Assembly (NCBI GenBank): GCA_003543245.1 | Contig: DPJB01000025.1 | Coordinates: forward strand, 19,591 to 58,546 | DNA: 38,956 bases | Direction: 5' to 3' | Origin: Moraxellaceae bacterium | Lineage (GTDB): Bacteria > Pseudomonadota > Gammaproteobacteria > Pseudomonadales > Moraxellaceae | Shown: in pieces, positions 7,096-15,332 of the stretch | How positions within the stretch are numbered: the stretch's first letter is position 1 | Layout: each line of letters begins with the position of its first letter | Program-made: the position numbers and the translations under genes | The notes under the pieces: generated by a model | Told to the model about the DNA's origin: nothing | The model's input: the letters and a program-made list of their open reading frames with translations, nothing else | Databases searched by the model: none

Positions 7096-7752
7096 ATGGT
7101 CCCCATGATACCTGATAGCACCCCGACTCTGCCGGCTTCTTCCGCGGCCATCTGGCCGACCAGCGACTGGACCCGGATCGTCGACCGTCTTGCCACGGAC
7201 CGGCATGTCATCCTGCCCGGCATTTTGCCGGCAGCGTGCTGGCAGGCCCTGCGGGCGGAGGCGGAGCAGTTGCAGGCGGGGGCATCCTTTCGTGAGGCCC
7301 GGATTGGCCGGGGGACGCAGGTACAGCAGGAAAAAGCCATTCGCAGCGACAGTCTGTGCTGGCTGGAGCCACAGATGCCGGCCGGTGGTGCCTACCTGCG
7401 CTGGATGGATGGCTTGCGTGACACCCTGAACCGGGAGCTGTTTCTGGGCCTGGCCGAGTTCGAGGCGCAATACGCGCACTATCCGGTCGGGGCTTTCTAC
7501 AAGAAGCATGTGGACCGGCACCGGGATTCGAATGCGCGTGTGGTATCGGCGGTGCTGTACCTGAATCCGGACTGGCCGGTGGCGGCTGGCGGCGAGCTGG
7601 TGATGTTTGATGAGGCGGATCAGGAGCAGTTTCGCCTGTCGCCGCAGGGCGGCACGCTGGTGCTGTTCATGAGTGCGGACATGCCGCACGAGGTGTTGCC
7701 GGCCACGGTGGCGCGCTGGAGCATCGCGGGCTGGTTCCGCACGCGCTCCTGA
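7096..7752 (+). CDS. 2-oxoglutarate/Fe(II)-dependent oxygenase family protein (prolyl 4-hydroxylase-like)
   Basis: A 218-residue protein of the 2OG-Fe(II) oxygenase superfamily. The iron-binding triad is visible: HVD in FYKKHVDRHRDSN, and the distal histidine in ADMPHEVLPAT, followed by the arginine of RWSIAGWF that would hold 2-oxoglutarate. AVLYLNPDW and GGELVMF fill the conserved β-strands between them. This layout matches the P4Hc-type bacterial oxygenases. The natural substrate (protein, rRNA or small molecule) is unknown. Starts at ATG 7096 or ATG 7105 are both possible because GGAG at 7089-7092 is 3 and 12 bases away respectively. It is divergent from rlmJ. Confidence 0.8.
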   Translation: MVPMIPDSTPTLPASSAAIWPTSDWTRIVDRLATDRHVILPGILPAACWQALRAEAEQLQAGASFREARIGRGTQVQQEKAIRSDSLCWLEPQMPAGGAYLRWMDGLRDTLNRELFLGLAEFEAQYAHYPVGAFYKKHVDRHRDSNARVVSAVLYLNPDWPVAAGGELVMFDEADQEQFRLSPQGGTLVLFMSADMPHEVLPATVARWSIAGWFRTRS

Positions 7753-7774
7753 GTGCTGGTGTGACGGGACGGAG

Positions 7775-8143
7775 TCAGTACTGGCCGGTGCGCAGCAGTA
7801 CGAGGGTGCAGGCTTCCTCGACGGTAATGCCGGCTTTTTCCAGCTCGCGCTCCAGTACCGGGTTTTCGGCGCCGGGGTTGAATATCACGCGCTTCGGTTT
7901 CAGCCGGAGCAGGCCCGGCAGCAGGTTGGCCGAGTGTTGCGGGCTGACGTACATGGTTACGGTATCCACCTGGCCATGTGGCAGGGCGTCGACATCCGCA
8001 ATGACGCGGATGCCTTCAATTTCCTGCTGGGCCGGATTCACGGGCAGCACGGTGTGGCCATACTCGCGCAGCATGCGGATGGCCTTGTTGCTGTAGCGTT
8101 CGGGCTTGGGGCTGGCGCCCAGTACGGCGACCGTTTCGCTCAT
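7775..8143 (-). CDS. CoA-binding domain protein (YccU family)
   Basis: A 122-residue Rossmann-fold protein of the small CoA-binding family. The first strand and turn VAVLGASPKPERYSNKA, then HTVLPVNPAQQEIEG, VDTVTMYVSP, and FNPGAENPVLERELEKAGI match the family throughout. The start at ATG 8143 (MSETVAVLG) is chosen because the fold begins there; the frame stays open for 27 more upstream residues that do not resemble the family. Its function in bacteria is not well defined; CoA or nucleotide binding is known only at the family level. It lies 112 bases downstream of the hybrid kinase gene and may be transcribed with it. Confidence 0.82.
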   Translation of the reverse strand: MSETVAVLGASPKPERYSNKAIRMLREYGHTVLPVNPAQQEIEGIRVIADVDALPHGQVDTVTMYVSPQHSANLLPGLLRLKPKRVIFNPGAENPVLERELEKAGITVEEACTLVLLRTGQY

Positions 8144-8255
8144 CACCTGTTTCCTGTGTTTGTTCCGGGTTCTGTTCAGGGAAAAATGCCTGGACAGCCA
8201 GTTGTACAGCGAACTCGCCATCATGTCTGTTGTGCTCCGGCGTCGTCGCCGGCTG

Positions 8256-11200
8256 TCATACCCAGCGGTTCAGGCAGGCATGCAGGTCCTCATAGCGGAT
8301 CGGTTTGGAGAGGAAGTCACTCATGCCGGCAGCCCGGCATTCCTGCTTGTCGGCATCACGGCTGTTGGCGGTCAGGGCGATGATGGGGATGTCGGAAAAG
8401 CCTTGCGAGCGCAGTGAGCGCGTTGCCGAGATGCCATCCATTTCGGGCATTTGCACGTCCATCAGGATCACGTCGTAAGGCAGCTGGGCCGCCATCACCA
8501 GTGCTTCCAGACCATTGCCTGCCATGTCGACATGGCAGCCCATTTTTTCCAGCATGCGCGCCGCGACTTTCTGGTTGATGGCGTTGTCTTCCACCAGCAG
8601 GACACGGATGCCGGGGCGCAGGCTGGGCAGTGGATTACCGCGGGAGTGGTGACTGGACAGGGTATGACGGGTGACCAGCCCTTCGTGCTCCTTGGTTGCC
8701 AGCACGTTCAGGGTGCTGATGATCCAGCCCAGCCGCGCCGGCTTGGGCAGGTAGGCAGCAATGTTGTGGGTACGGCAGAAGGCGTGGTCGCTGCTGTCCG
8801 GTCGTGAGGAGAGCAGCAGCATGGCGGCATCCCCCAGTGCGGGCTCTGCGCGCAGGGCCGCGATCAGGGTTTCGGCATTGCCATCGGGTAGTTCTGCGTC
8901 CAGCAGGACATAGCGCGGGGTTTGCCGCTGCACGGCCAGTACGGCTTCTGCCACGCTGCCGGCACCAAACACGGCCAGACCGGCGCGGGCGAGGCCCTTT
9001 ACCAGCAGGTCGCGATTGACGGGGTTGTCATCAACCACCAGGACTGGCGCACTGCGCAGGGTTGGCAGGATGGCGGGGAGCAACTGGTGGCCGGCATCCG
9101 GGTCCATTGCCAGCCAGAAAGTGGCACGGAAGGTGGAGCCACGGCCCGGCGAGCTGGCCATGCTGACCTGGCCACCCATACGTTCGACCAAGGCCTTGCA
9201 GATGGCAAGACCGAGTCCAGTGCCGCCAAAACGGCGGTCCCTGGAGGCCTCGACCTGGGTGAATTTCTCGAACAGTTCGGACTGTTTTTCCGGATCAATG
9301 CCGATGCCGGTGTCGGCCACAGACAGTTCGTACAGAACAGCGCCACGCCCGCGCTCACGGGTGCGCAGACTGACGGTGATGCCGCCTTGCTGGGTGAACT
9401 TGATGGCATTGCTGAGGTAGTTGAGCAGGATCTGGCGGAAGCGGCCAGGGTCCCCAATCACATGGAAGGGGGTGGTGGGTTCCAGTTCGATGGTGAGGCT
9501 CAGTTCTTTCTTGCGGATTTGCGGCAGTAGCAGCTCGCAGGTTTCGTCGATAGCCACCTGCAGGTCAAACGGCACTTCTTCAAACGACAGTTTGCCGGCC
9601 TCGATCTTGGAGAAGTCGAGAATGTCGTTGATGATGGTCAGCAGCGCATGACCGGACTGCATGATGGTGTGCAGCTGTTCGCGCTGTTCCGGATTGAGCG
9701 GACTGTGCGCGAGCAGCTGCGCCATGCCCAGCACGCCATTCATGGGTGTGCGGATTTCATGGCTCATGGTAGCCAGGAATTCGCTCTTTTCGCTGGAAGC
9801 AGCTTCTGCGGCATCACGAGCCTGGATCAGTGCCTGCTCATACTGCTTGCGCGTCGACAGATCGGTGATCATGGTCAGGAAGTGTGGCTCGCCATCAAGC
9901 TCGATGACACTGAGGTGAAGTTCAACCGGAAAGTTCTCGCCGGTCGAGATGCGGCGGCAAGTCCACTCCTGATGCTGGGCACCTTCGGTGATCGTTTTCT
10001 TCATCATGTCGCGCAGGACATCAACAGACGGGCGTCCATCCGGCTGCATCAGTGGCGACAGCATGCCGAGACTGATGTGCTGCAAGGCAGATACATTGGG
10101 TACACCGAACAGATCGAGTGCGGCAGGATTGGCATCAACATAACGATCGGATTTCGTGAGTAGTATGGCTTGTGGTGCCTCTGCAAACAGCGATCTGAAT
10201 TTTTCTTCGGACTCGCGCAGTTCGCGAGCCTGTTCGCGCTCGCGCGTGATGTCGCGGGCGACGAGGGTGGCGCCATCCAGGGCGCCATCACTGTTGCGGC
10301 GTGCGGATAGTCGTGCAAAGAAATGCCGGGAGCGACTGGTGCTGTGCAGACTGAATTCGAATGATGCCTGCAGGTGGGTGCGGATTTCCTTTAGTGCATT
10401 GTCGAGGTCGCCTTGTGCGGATGGTGGTAGTGCACCCGCGAGCAGTTTTCCGATGAATTCCTGCCGGGGTTGCCACGAGTTGCTGTTGTGCGGTTCGTGG
10501 CAATCCATGACACGGCCATCCGGGTCCAGAACAAACACCCAGTCATCCAGTGAGGCCAAGGTCGACTCCAGCAGGGCTTCGCGCTCGCGCAATGACCCTG
10601 TCATGACGCGGGCCTTTTCTTCTGCTTCACGGCGCAGGCTGCTGCTGAAGCCGAGCACGCCAGCGATCATCAGACTGAGCAGGGTGCCAATGGCCAGGGT
10701 CATGGGTGGAAGCCAGCGATCAGCACCGCTGTAAAGTCCCGGGTTGCCGCTGATGCTGATTCGCCAGATGCGGCCGCCAAACTCAATTTTTTCTTCGCGC
10801 ATCAGTCGCGGGTTGTGGCGCAGCCTTATCCTGTTGCGTGAGCTTTCTGCCTTGTCAGGAGAGTCGGCATTGGCAAAAAGTTCAATCTCGCCGTCGGTGA
10901 TGTCCGTAATGAAGAGGGACAGGTTGGCGTTGAGGCTGGTGTCTTTTCGCAGGAAATCGAAAAGGTCATGGGTGCGCAAATTGGCAAATACCCAGCCACT
11001 GACATTCGATGGATGTGCAAGGCCGCGGTAATGAACCGGCAGCATCAGCAGGAAGCCGGTGTCCTGTGGTGAGTCATGCAACAACTGAAGGGGTGGCGAG
11101 AGTGACACCAGACCGGTTTGCATGGCCTTGAACGCGGTTGCCTGTCGCGTTGGCTCACTGGAAATGTCGAGGCCGAGGGCTTGCCGATGCACGGACAGCG

Positions 11201-11669
11201 GCTCGACCAGACGCAATACCCAGGCGTCCTGGCCGGGCTCTGGCGCATGGTGCTTGTCCAGCCGGAAATATCCGCTCAGGTCGTGCCTGGCCAGATGTGT
11301 CTGCAAGTTTTCAGTAGCGGGAATGCGCTCGATGTAGCCCCAGCCGATGGCGCCGGGAAATTCCCGGGCCAGATTGCGTGAGCGGGCATACGACAGGAAA
11401 CGCTCCGGTGTAATGGATTCCGGATCTTCTGCAAAAATCCCCCGGGCACTCTTGAGTCCATAGACGAACAGCTCTAGCCGGCCATGAATGCGTTCGATCT
11501 GCCGCGTGCTGATTTGTTCGAAGCGGCTTTCCACCTGCCCGTCTACCTGGCGGGCCACCCAAAGTGACAGCGCGAGTGACAGCAGGATGCCGATGATCAG
11601 CACGACCAGCACTACACGGTAGCTGGCACGACGCAAGTGAGATGACAGTGGAATCAATGCCGGTGGCAT
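8256..11669 (-). CDS. Membrane hybrid sensor histidine kinase (CHASE-PAS-PAS-HisKA-HATPase-REC-REC)
   Basis: A 1137-residue hybrid kinase. Domains in order: TM1 about residues 18-37; a periplasmic CHASE-type sensor (WGYIERIPATE, LRLVEPLSVHRQALGLDISSE); TM2 about 323-345; two PAS-like domains about 365-480 and 492-605. Next is HisKA with phospho-acceptor H637 in ATMSHEIRTPMNG, then the ATPase domain with GTGLGLAICKALVERMGG. Two receivers follow: REC1 with acceptor D924 (LLDAELPDG) and REC2 with D1071 (LMDVQMPEMDG); both keep the acid pair and the lysine. No Hpt domain is present, so phosphate must leave through a separate protein. ATG 11669 has AAGGGAG five bases upstream. It lies 84 bases downstream of a paralogous kinase. 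Signal and output are unknown. Confidence 0.93.
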   Translation of the reverse strand: MPPALIPLSSHLRRASYRVVLVVLIIGILLSLALSLWVARQVDGQVESRFEQISTRQIERIHGRLELFVYGLKSARGIFAEDPESITPERFLSYARSRNLAREFPGAIGWGYIERIPATENLQTHLARHDLSGYFRLDKHHAPEPGQDAWVLRLVEPLSVHRQALGLDISSEPTRQATAFKAMQTGLVSLSPPLQLLHDSPQDTGFLLMLPVHYRGLAHPSNVSGWVFANLRTHDLFDFLRKDTSLNANLSLFITDITDGEIELFANADSPDKAESSRNRIRLRHNPRLMREEKIEFGGRIWRISISGNPGLYSGADRWLPPMTLAIGTLLSLMIAGVLGFSSSLRREAEEKARVMTGSLREREALLESTLASLDDWVFVLDPDGRVMDCHEPHNSNSWQPRQEFIGKLLAGALPPSAQGDLDNALKEIRTHLQASFEFSLHSTSRSRHFFARLSARRNSDGALDGATLVARDITREREQARELRESEEKFRSLFAEAPQAILLTKSDRYVDANPAALDLFGVPNVSALQHISLGMLSPLMQPDGRPSVDVLRDMMKKTITEGAQHQEWTCRRISTGENFPVELHLSVIELDGEPHFLTMITDLSTRKQYEQALIQARDAAEAASSEKSEFLATMSHEIRTPMNGVLGMAQLLAHSPLNPEQREQLHTIMQSGHALLTIINDILDFSKIEAGKLSFEEVPFDLQVAIDETCELLLPQIRKKELSLTIELEPTTPFHVIGDPGRFRQILLNYLSNAIKFTQQGGITVSLRTRERGRGAVLYELSVADTGIGIDPEKQSELFEKFTQVEASRDRRFGGTGLGLAICKALVERMGGQVSMASSPGRGSTFRATFWLAMDPDAGHQLLPAILPTLRSAPVLVVDDNPVNRDLLVKGLARAGLAVFGAGSVAEAVLAVQRQTPRYVLLDAELPDGNAETLIAALRAEPALGDAAMLLLSSRPDSSDHAFCRTHNIAAYLPKPARLGWIISTLNVLATKEHEGLVTRHTLSSHHSRGNPLPSLRPGIRVLLVEDNAINQKVAARMLEKMGCHVDMAGNGLEALVMAAQLPYDVILMDVQMPEMDGISATRSLRSQGFSDIPIIALTANSRDADKQECRAAGMSDFLSKPIRYEDLHACLNRWV

Positions 11670-11753
11670 GGTTGCTCCCTTGTGCATCCGTCGCAAGATC
11701 GGCGAGGTGCACGGATTATTGTTCTTTTGCAGCGGCAGTTCATGCAGGCAAGC

Positions 11754-14495
11754 TTAGCCTGTGCTGACCTCCGCTGCACGAGCCGGGACATGTCGCAAAA
11801 GCAGGTTCAGCAGATCCTGTTGCCGGATCGGTTTGCCCAGGAAGTCACTCATGCCGGCATCCAGGCAACGTTCGCGATCACCCTCAAGCGTGTTGGCGGT
11901 GAGGGCAATGATGGGCACGCCAAGCGGGCTGGCGGTCAGCGCCTGCAGGCGGCGGATTTCACGGGTAGCGGCATAGCCATCCATTTCCGGCATCTGGCAG
12001 TCCATGAATATCATGTCGTAGCGGAACTGCAGGCACATTCGCACCGCCTCCAGTCCGTTATTGGCCACATCAACACAGACGCCCAGTTTTTCCAGCATGC
12101 GTGCGGCCACTTTCTGGTTGACGACATTGTCCTCGGCCAGCAGTACGCGCAGGTTGTTGGGCAGGCCGGTTTTTTCCGGCTGCAGGCTGTCGGGTATTTG
12201 CGTGGCGACCAGTTGTGCCGGTTGCTGCAGACGCGTGAGCTCCTCCAGCAGGGCAGGCAGACGAACGGGTTTGTTGATGAGGGTGCTGCAGCCCGTGGTA
12301 GCCAGTGCTTCGCGCTCATTGCGGATAGGCCCGGCACCGAGCAGGATGACGCGCACGTCCTGCAGGCCCGGATCGGCACGCAGGGTCCGGGTGAGAGCGA
12401 GGCTGTCATCATTCGGGAGCGGGTAATCCAGCAGCACCAGTTGCACAGGAGTGCTGGTCACCGCCTGTTCACGCAGGCGTGTCAGTGCGGCCCTGCTGCC
12501 GGCTGCAGTCGATACGAGCAGGCCGCAAGCAGTAAGACCTGTCTGCAGGGTGTTGCGCACCGTCTCGTTATCGTCCACCACCAGTACATGCATGCCCTGC
12601 AGTCCGGGATACAGCAGGGCGGTATCAGTCGTGCCCTGCCGTGCAAGTGGCAGGACGGCATAAAAAGTACTGCCCTGGTTTTCGCTGCTGTCCAGCCCGA
12701 CATAGCCTCCCATCAGTTCGGCCAGCGCCTTGCAGATGGCCAGACCCAGGCCGGTGCCACCAAAGCGGCGCGTGGTGGAGGCGTCGGCCTGGGTGAACTG
12801 TTCAAAAAGATGAACCTGTTTTTCCTTCGAGATGCCGATGCCGGTATCCGTCACGGCAAGCCGGATAAGGGCCTCGTCGCTGCTGCAGCTTTCCGCACTG
12901 ATATCAATCAGGACGTGACCATGGTTGGTGAACTTGACGGCATTGCCAAGAAAGTTGAGCAGGATCTGCCGGATGCGGCCAACGTCACCCAGCAGCAGGC
13001 GTGGGCAGTCCGGGGCATAGCGCAGAATGAGCTCGATGTTTTTTTCGTGTATCTGCGGCAGCAGCAGGTCGCTGACATCATCAATGGCCTGGCCCAGGTC
13101 AAACGGTACTGACTCGATGGTGAGTTTGCCGGCCTCGATTTTTGAAAAATCGAGAATCTCGTTGATGATGGTCAGCAGTGCCTGTCCGGATTGGTACAGC
13201 GTGCGCACATAATCGCGCTGCTCGCTGTCCATGTCGGTTTCCATCAGCAGCTGTGCCATGCCCAGCACACCATTCATGGGTGTGCGTATTTCATGACTCA
13301 TGGTAGCCAGGAACTGGCTTTTGGCCTGGGTGGCTGATTCGGCCGTATCCTTGGCGGAAATAAGCGCCTGCTCTGCTTCCTTGCGTGCGGAAATGTCGTT
13401 AATGGTACCGGAGGCGCCAATCGGCATGCCTTTTTCATCGCGCAGGATGGTGGACCAGATTTCGGCCCAGCGAATGTTTTTCTGTCGTGTCACAAAACGG
13501 ACTTCAATGCGGGTGCTTTCAATTTCAAGTTGCAATACCGGCAGCAAGCCGTTGATGGCTGCTTGAAGGTCATCCGGATGGGCAAAGCCGACACTGGGGC
13601 GACCCAGTGATTCTGCGATGGAGTAGCCGGTTATTTCCTCCCATGCCGGGTTAAGGAACGTCCAGCGGCCTTGCATGTCGGTCTGGAAAATCACTTCGTG
13701 TACGCTGTTGACCACGCGGCGATACTGCGCCTCGGACTGCAGGATCTTGCGGCTTTGTTCGTAGAGGCGGTCGGCAGACTGGTTAAGTGCTTCGTTCAGC
13801 TCATTGATCTCGCGCGTGAATGAGTTGACGTGGATTTCACGCTTCTGCTGATACACATCCATGTCCTGCGCAAAGGCAATCAGTCGCCGCAGCTGATGAA
13901 TGGGGCGATGGAGCAGGCCCAGAAAGTAGAGTGCCGAAAAGATTGCCAGTAACAGGCCCGTGCCGATTTCGGCGCGCAGCACGGCGAGGTAACGCTCGGA
14001 CTGGGCCGAGTAGTCATACTGCATGTAAACCCAGCCCTGATCGGCTACCGCCTGCCATAATTCATACTGGTCACCGTTGCGGTGCATGACGGGTTCATTA
14101 TTGTGTGGCGGCTGCATCTCCTTTGGGCCGAAGACTTCCTGTGGTGCATCGCCTGGTTTGTGGATTACATCGCTGATGATGCGGCCCTGGTTGTCGGTCA
14201 CCAGAATGCGGCGTACTTCAGGAAATTCTGCCGTGTGCAGCAGCAGTTCACGGATTTCGTCGTAGTTGGCCAGCAGGATGTCGCGATAGGACGCGGAGGC
14301 AAAGTTACGGATGATGATGTTGGCCTTGGCCAGTGCCGACTCTTCCTGCAGCGTTGTCTGCTTCTGGTAGATGACATAGCCGAACACCGCGAGCGCCACC
14401 ATCAGTGACAGCGCAGACAGCGCGGCAACCTGCTGGTTGAATCCGCGCGGCAACAGGTATTGCCAGAGCCGGCGTGTGAATTCAGGGCGTTGCAT
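11754..14495 (-). CDS. Membrane hybrid sensor histidine kinase (sensor-HAMP-PAS-HisKA-HATPase-REC-REC)
   Basis: A 913-residue hybrid kinase. TM1 about 25-43 and TM2 about 178-195 flank a periplasmic sensor of some 130 residues (including LVTDNQGRIISDVIHKPGD, similar to double-Cache folds). A HAMP-like linker with a long helix follows, then one PAS domain about 255-375. HisKA has H401 in ATMSHEIRTPMNG; the ATPase domain has GTGLGLAICKALAELMGG. REC1 has D690 (LLDYPLP) and REC2 has D832 (FMDCQMPEMDG). No Hpt is seen. The start at ATG 14495 overlaps the end of the PhnD-like binding-protein gene by 14 bases, indicating translational coupling and suggesting that the binding protein feeds this sensor. 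It is strongly similar to the downstream kinase over the HisKA-to-REC region. Confidence 0.93.
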   Translation of the reverse strand: MQRPEFTRRLWQYLLPRGFNQQVAALSALSLMVALAVFGYVIYQKQTTLQEESALAKANIIIRNFASASYRDILLANYDEIRELLLHTAEFPEVRRILVTDNQGRIISDVIHKPGDAPQEVFGPKEMQPPHNNEPVMHRNGDQYELWQAVADQGWVYMQYDYSAQSERYLAVLRAEIGTGLLLAIFSALYFLGLLHRPIHQLRRLIAFAQDMDVYQQKREIHVNSFTREINELNEALNQSADRLYEQSRKILQSEAQYRRVVNSVHEVIFQTDMQGRWTFLNPAWEEITGYSIAESLGRPSVGFAHPDDLQAAINGLLPVLQLEIESTRIEVRFVTRQKNIRWAEIWSTILRDEKGMPIGASGTINDISARKEAEQALISAKDTAESATQAKSQFLATMSHEIRTPMNGVLGMAQLLMETDMDSEQRDYVRTLYQSGQALLTIINEILDFSKIEAGKLTIESVPFDLGQAIDDVSDLLLPQIHEKNIELILRYAPDCPRLLLGDVGRIRQILLNFLGNAVKFTNHGHVLIDISAESCSSDEALIRLAVTDTGIGISKEKQVHLFEQFTQADASTTRRFGGTGLGLAICKALAELMGGYVGLDSSENQGSTFYAVLPLARQGTTDTALLYPGLQGMHVLVVDDNETVRNTLQTGLTACGLLVSTAAGSRAALTRLREQAVTSTPVQLVLLDYPLPNDDSLALTRTLRADPGLQDVRVILLGAGPIRNEREALATTGCSTLINKPVRLPALLEELTRLQQPAQLVATQIPDSLQPEKTGLPNNLRVLLAEDNVVNQKVAARMLEKLGVCVDVANNGLEAVRMCLQFRYDMIFMDCQMPEMDGYAATREIRRLQALTASPLGVPIIALTANTLEGDRERCLDAGMSDFLGKPIRQQDLLNLLLRHVPARAAEVSTG

Positions 14496-15312
14496 GGGAC
14501 GTTCCGTTTCCATACAGCGTGCTGAAAATGCTGTAGTCCCTTTCCAGATCGGCTTCGGTGATGTTGGGCATCAATGCCGAGTCGAGCAGCTCGGGATGTG
14601 TGGCCTTCAGGTGCAGCAGGGCGGCTTTCATCCTGAGCGCATCTTCTGCCGGAATGTGCTGCGCGCTGGCAAAAGCGGGGCCGGGAGTGGGGATGGTGCG
14701 GTAAATGACCCGCAGTTGCTGCTCCAGTCCGGGCGGGATGAGCTTCATGCTGTAACTGTTGCTGATGACAGCATCCAGCTTGCCCAGCATGACGCCGCGC
14801 ACACCGTTGACGTGCGTGCGTTGTGGTCGGAGCAGGGGCTGTATTTTCGGGTCTTTCAGTGACTGGGTGAGCACCATGGTGGTCGTCATGTCGCTGCCAG
14901 TGGGAAACGCCAGCGTACGTCCGCCCAGATCATTGAGTGATTGCACCGGGCTGTCTTTTCCAACCAGTACCAGCCCGGTCATTGGCGCTGCATCACGCAA
15001 CAGGGGCTGGTAGCGCGGGCGCACTTTCCATAGCTGATAGGGGCCGATCATGGCGAAGTCGGGTTCGCCGCGGATCAGTCCTTCTTCGAACTGCTCGTTG
15101 TCTTCATAGAACCGGAAGTGAAGGCTGAATCCGGTGTCGCGACTCAGCTGGTCAAGCAGTGGCTGCCAGCGCCGCTTGGTTTCGGTGGCGGGCAGGGCGG
15201 GAACAACGGCTACGGTATAGACCGCCGATGCCGCCTGAGCCGGCTCGTGGAAAGTGGCGAGCAGCGAACCCAGCAGCATGCATGCACATAGCCAGCGGCG
15301 AGTGACAGGCAT
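14482..15312 (-). CDS. PhnD-like phosphate/phosphonate-type periplasmic binding protein
   Basis: A 276-residue secreted binding protein. A signal peptide covers about residues 1-27 (basic MPVTRRW start, hydrophobic core, cleavage near PAQA|AS); the early cysteines do not form a lipobox. The mature part shows PhnD-family features: VAVVPALPATETKRRWQPLL, EGLIRGEPDFAMIGPYQLW, LNDLGGRTLAFPTGSDMTTT and MLGKLDAVISNSYSM. No ABC permease or ATPase lies nearby. Instead the gene overlaps a hybrid kinase, an arrangement known for sensory binding proteins such as TorT with TorS, so a sensing role is inferred. The ligand is unknown. AAGGA precedes ATG 15312 at suitable spacing; the tandem-DsbA gene ends 20 bases upstream, so all may form one operon. 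Confidence 0.85.
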   Translation of the reverse strand: MPVTRRWLCACMLLGSLLATFHEPAQAASAVYTVAVVPALPATETKRRWQPLLDQLSRDTGFSLHFRFYEDNEQFEEGLIRGEPDFAMIGPYQLWKVRPRYQPLLRDAAPMTGLVLVGKDSPVQSLNDLGGRTLAFPTGSDMTTTMVLTQSLKDPKIQPLLRPQRTHVNGVRGVMLGKLDAVISNSYSMKLIPPGLEQQLRVIYRTIPTPGPAFASAQHIPAEDALRMKAALLHLKATHPELLDSALMPNITEADLERDYSIFSTLYGNGTSHATP

Positions 15313-15332
15313 GACGCGTCCTTGGTCTGATC

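Noticed and set aside
8144..8224. 27-codon N-terminal extension of the CoA-binding protein
   Set aside because: Basic sequence unlike the family, whose fold starts at MSETVAVLG; the shorter start is at the right place.
11682..13112. A 476-codon plus-strand frame opposite the second hybrid kinase
   Set aside because: The minus strand encodes clear HisKA, HATPase and receiver motifs; the plus frame has low-complexity Gln/His/Ala composition and no motif.
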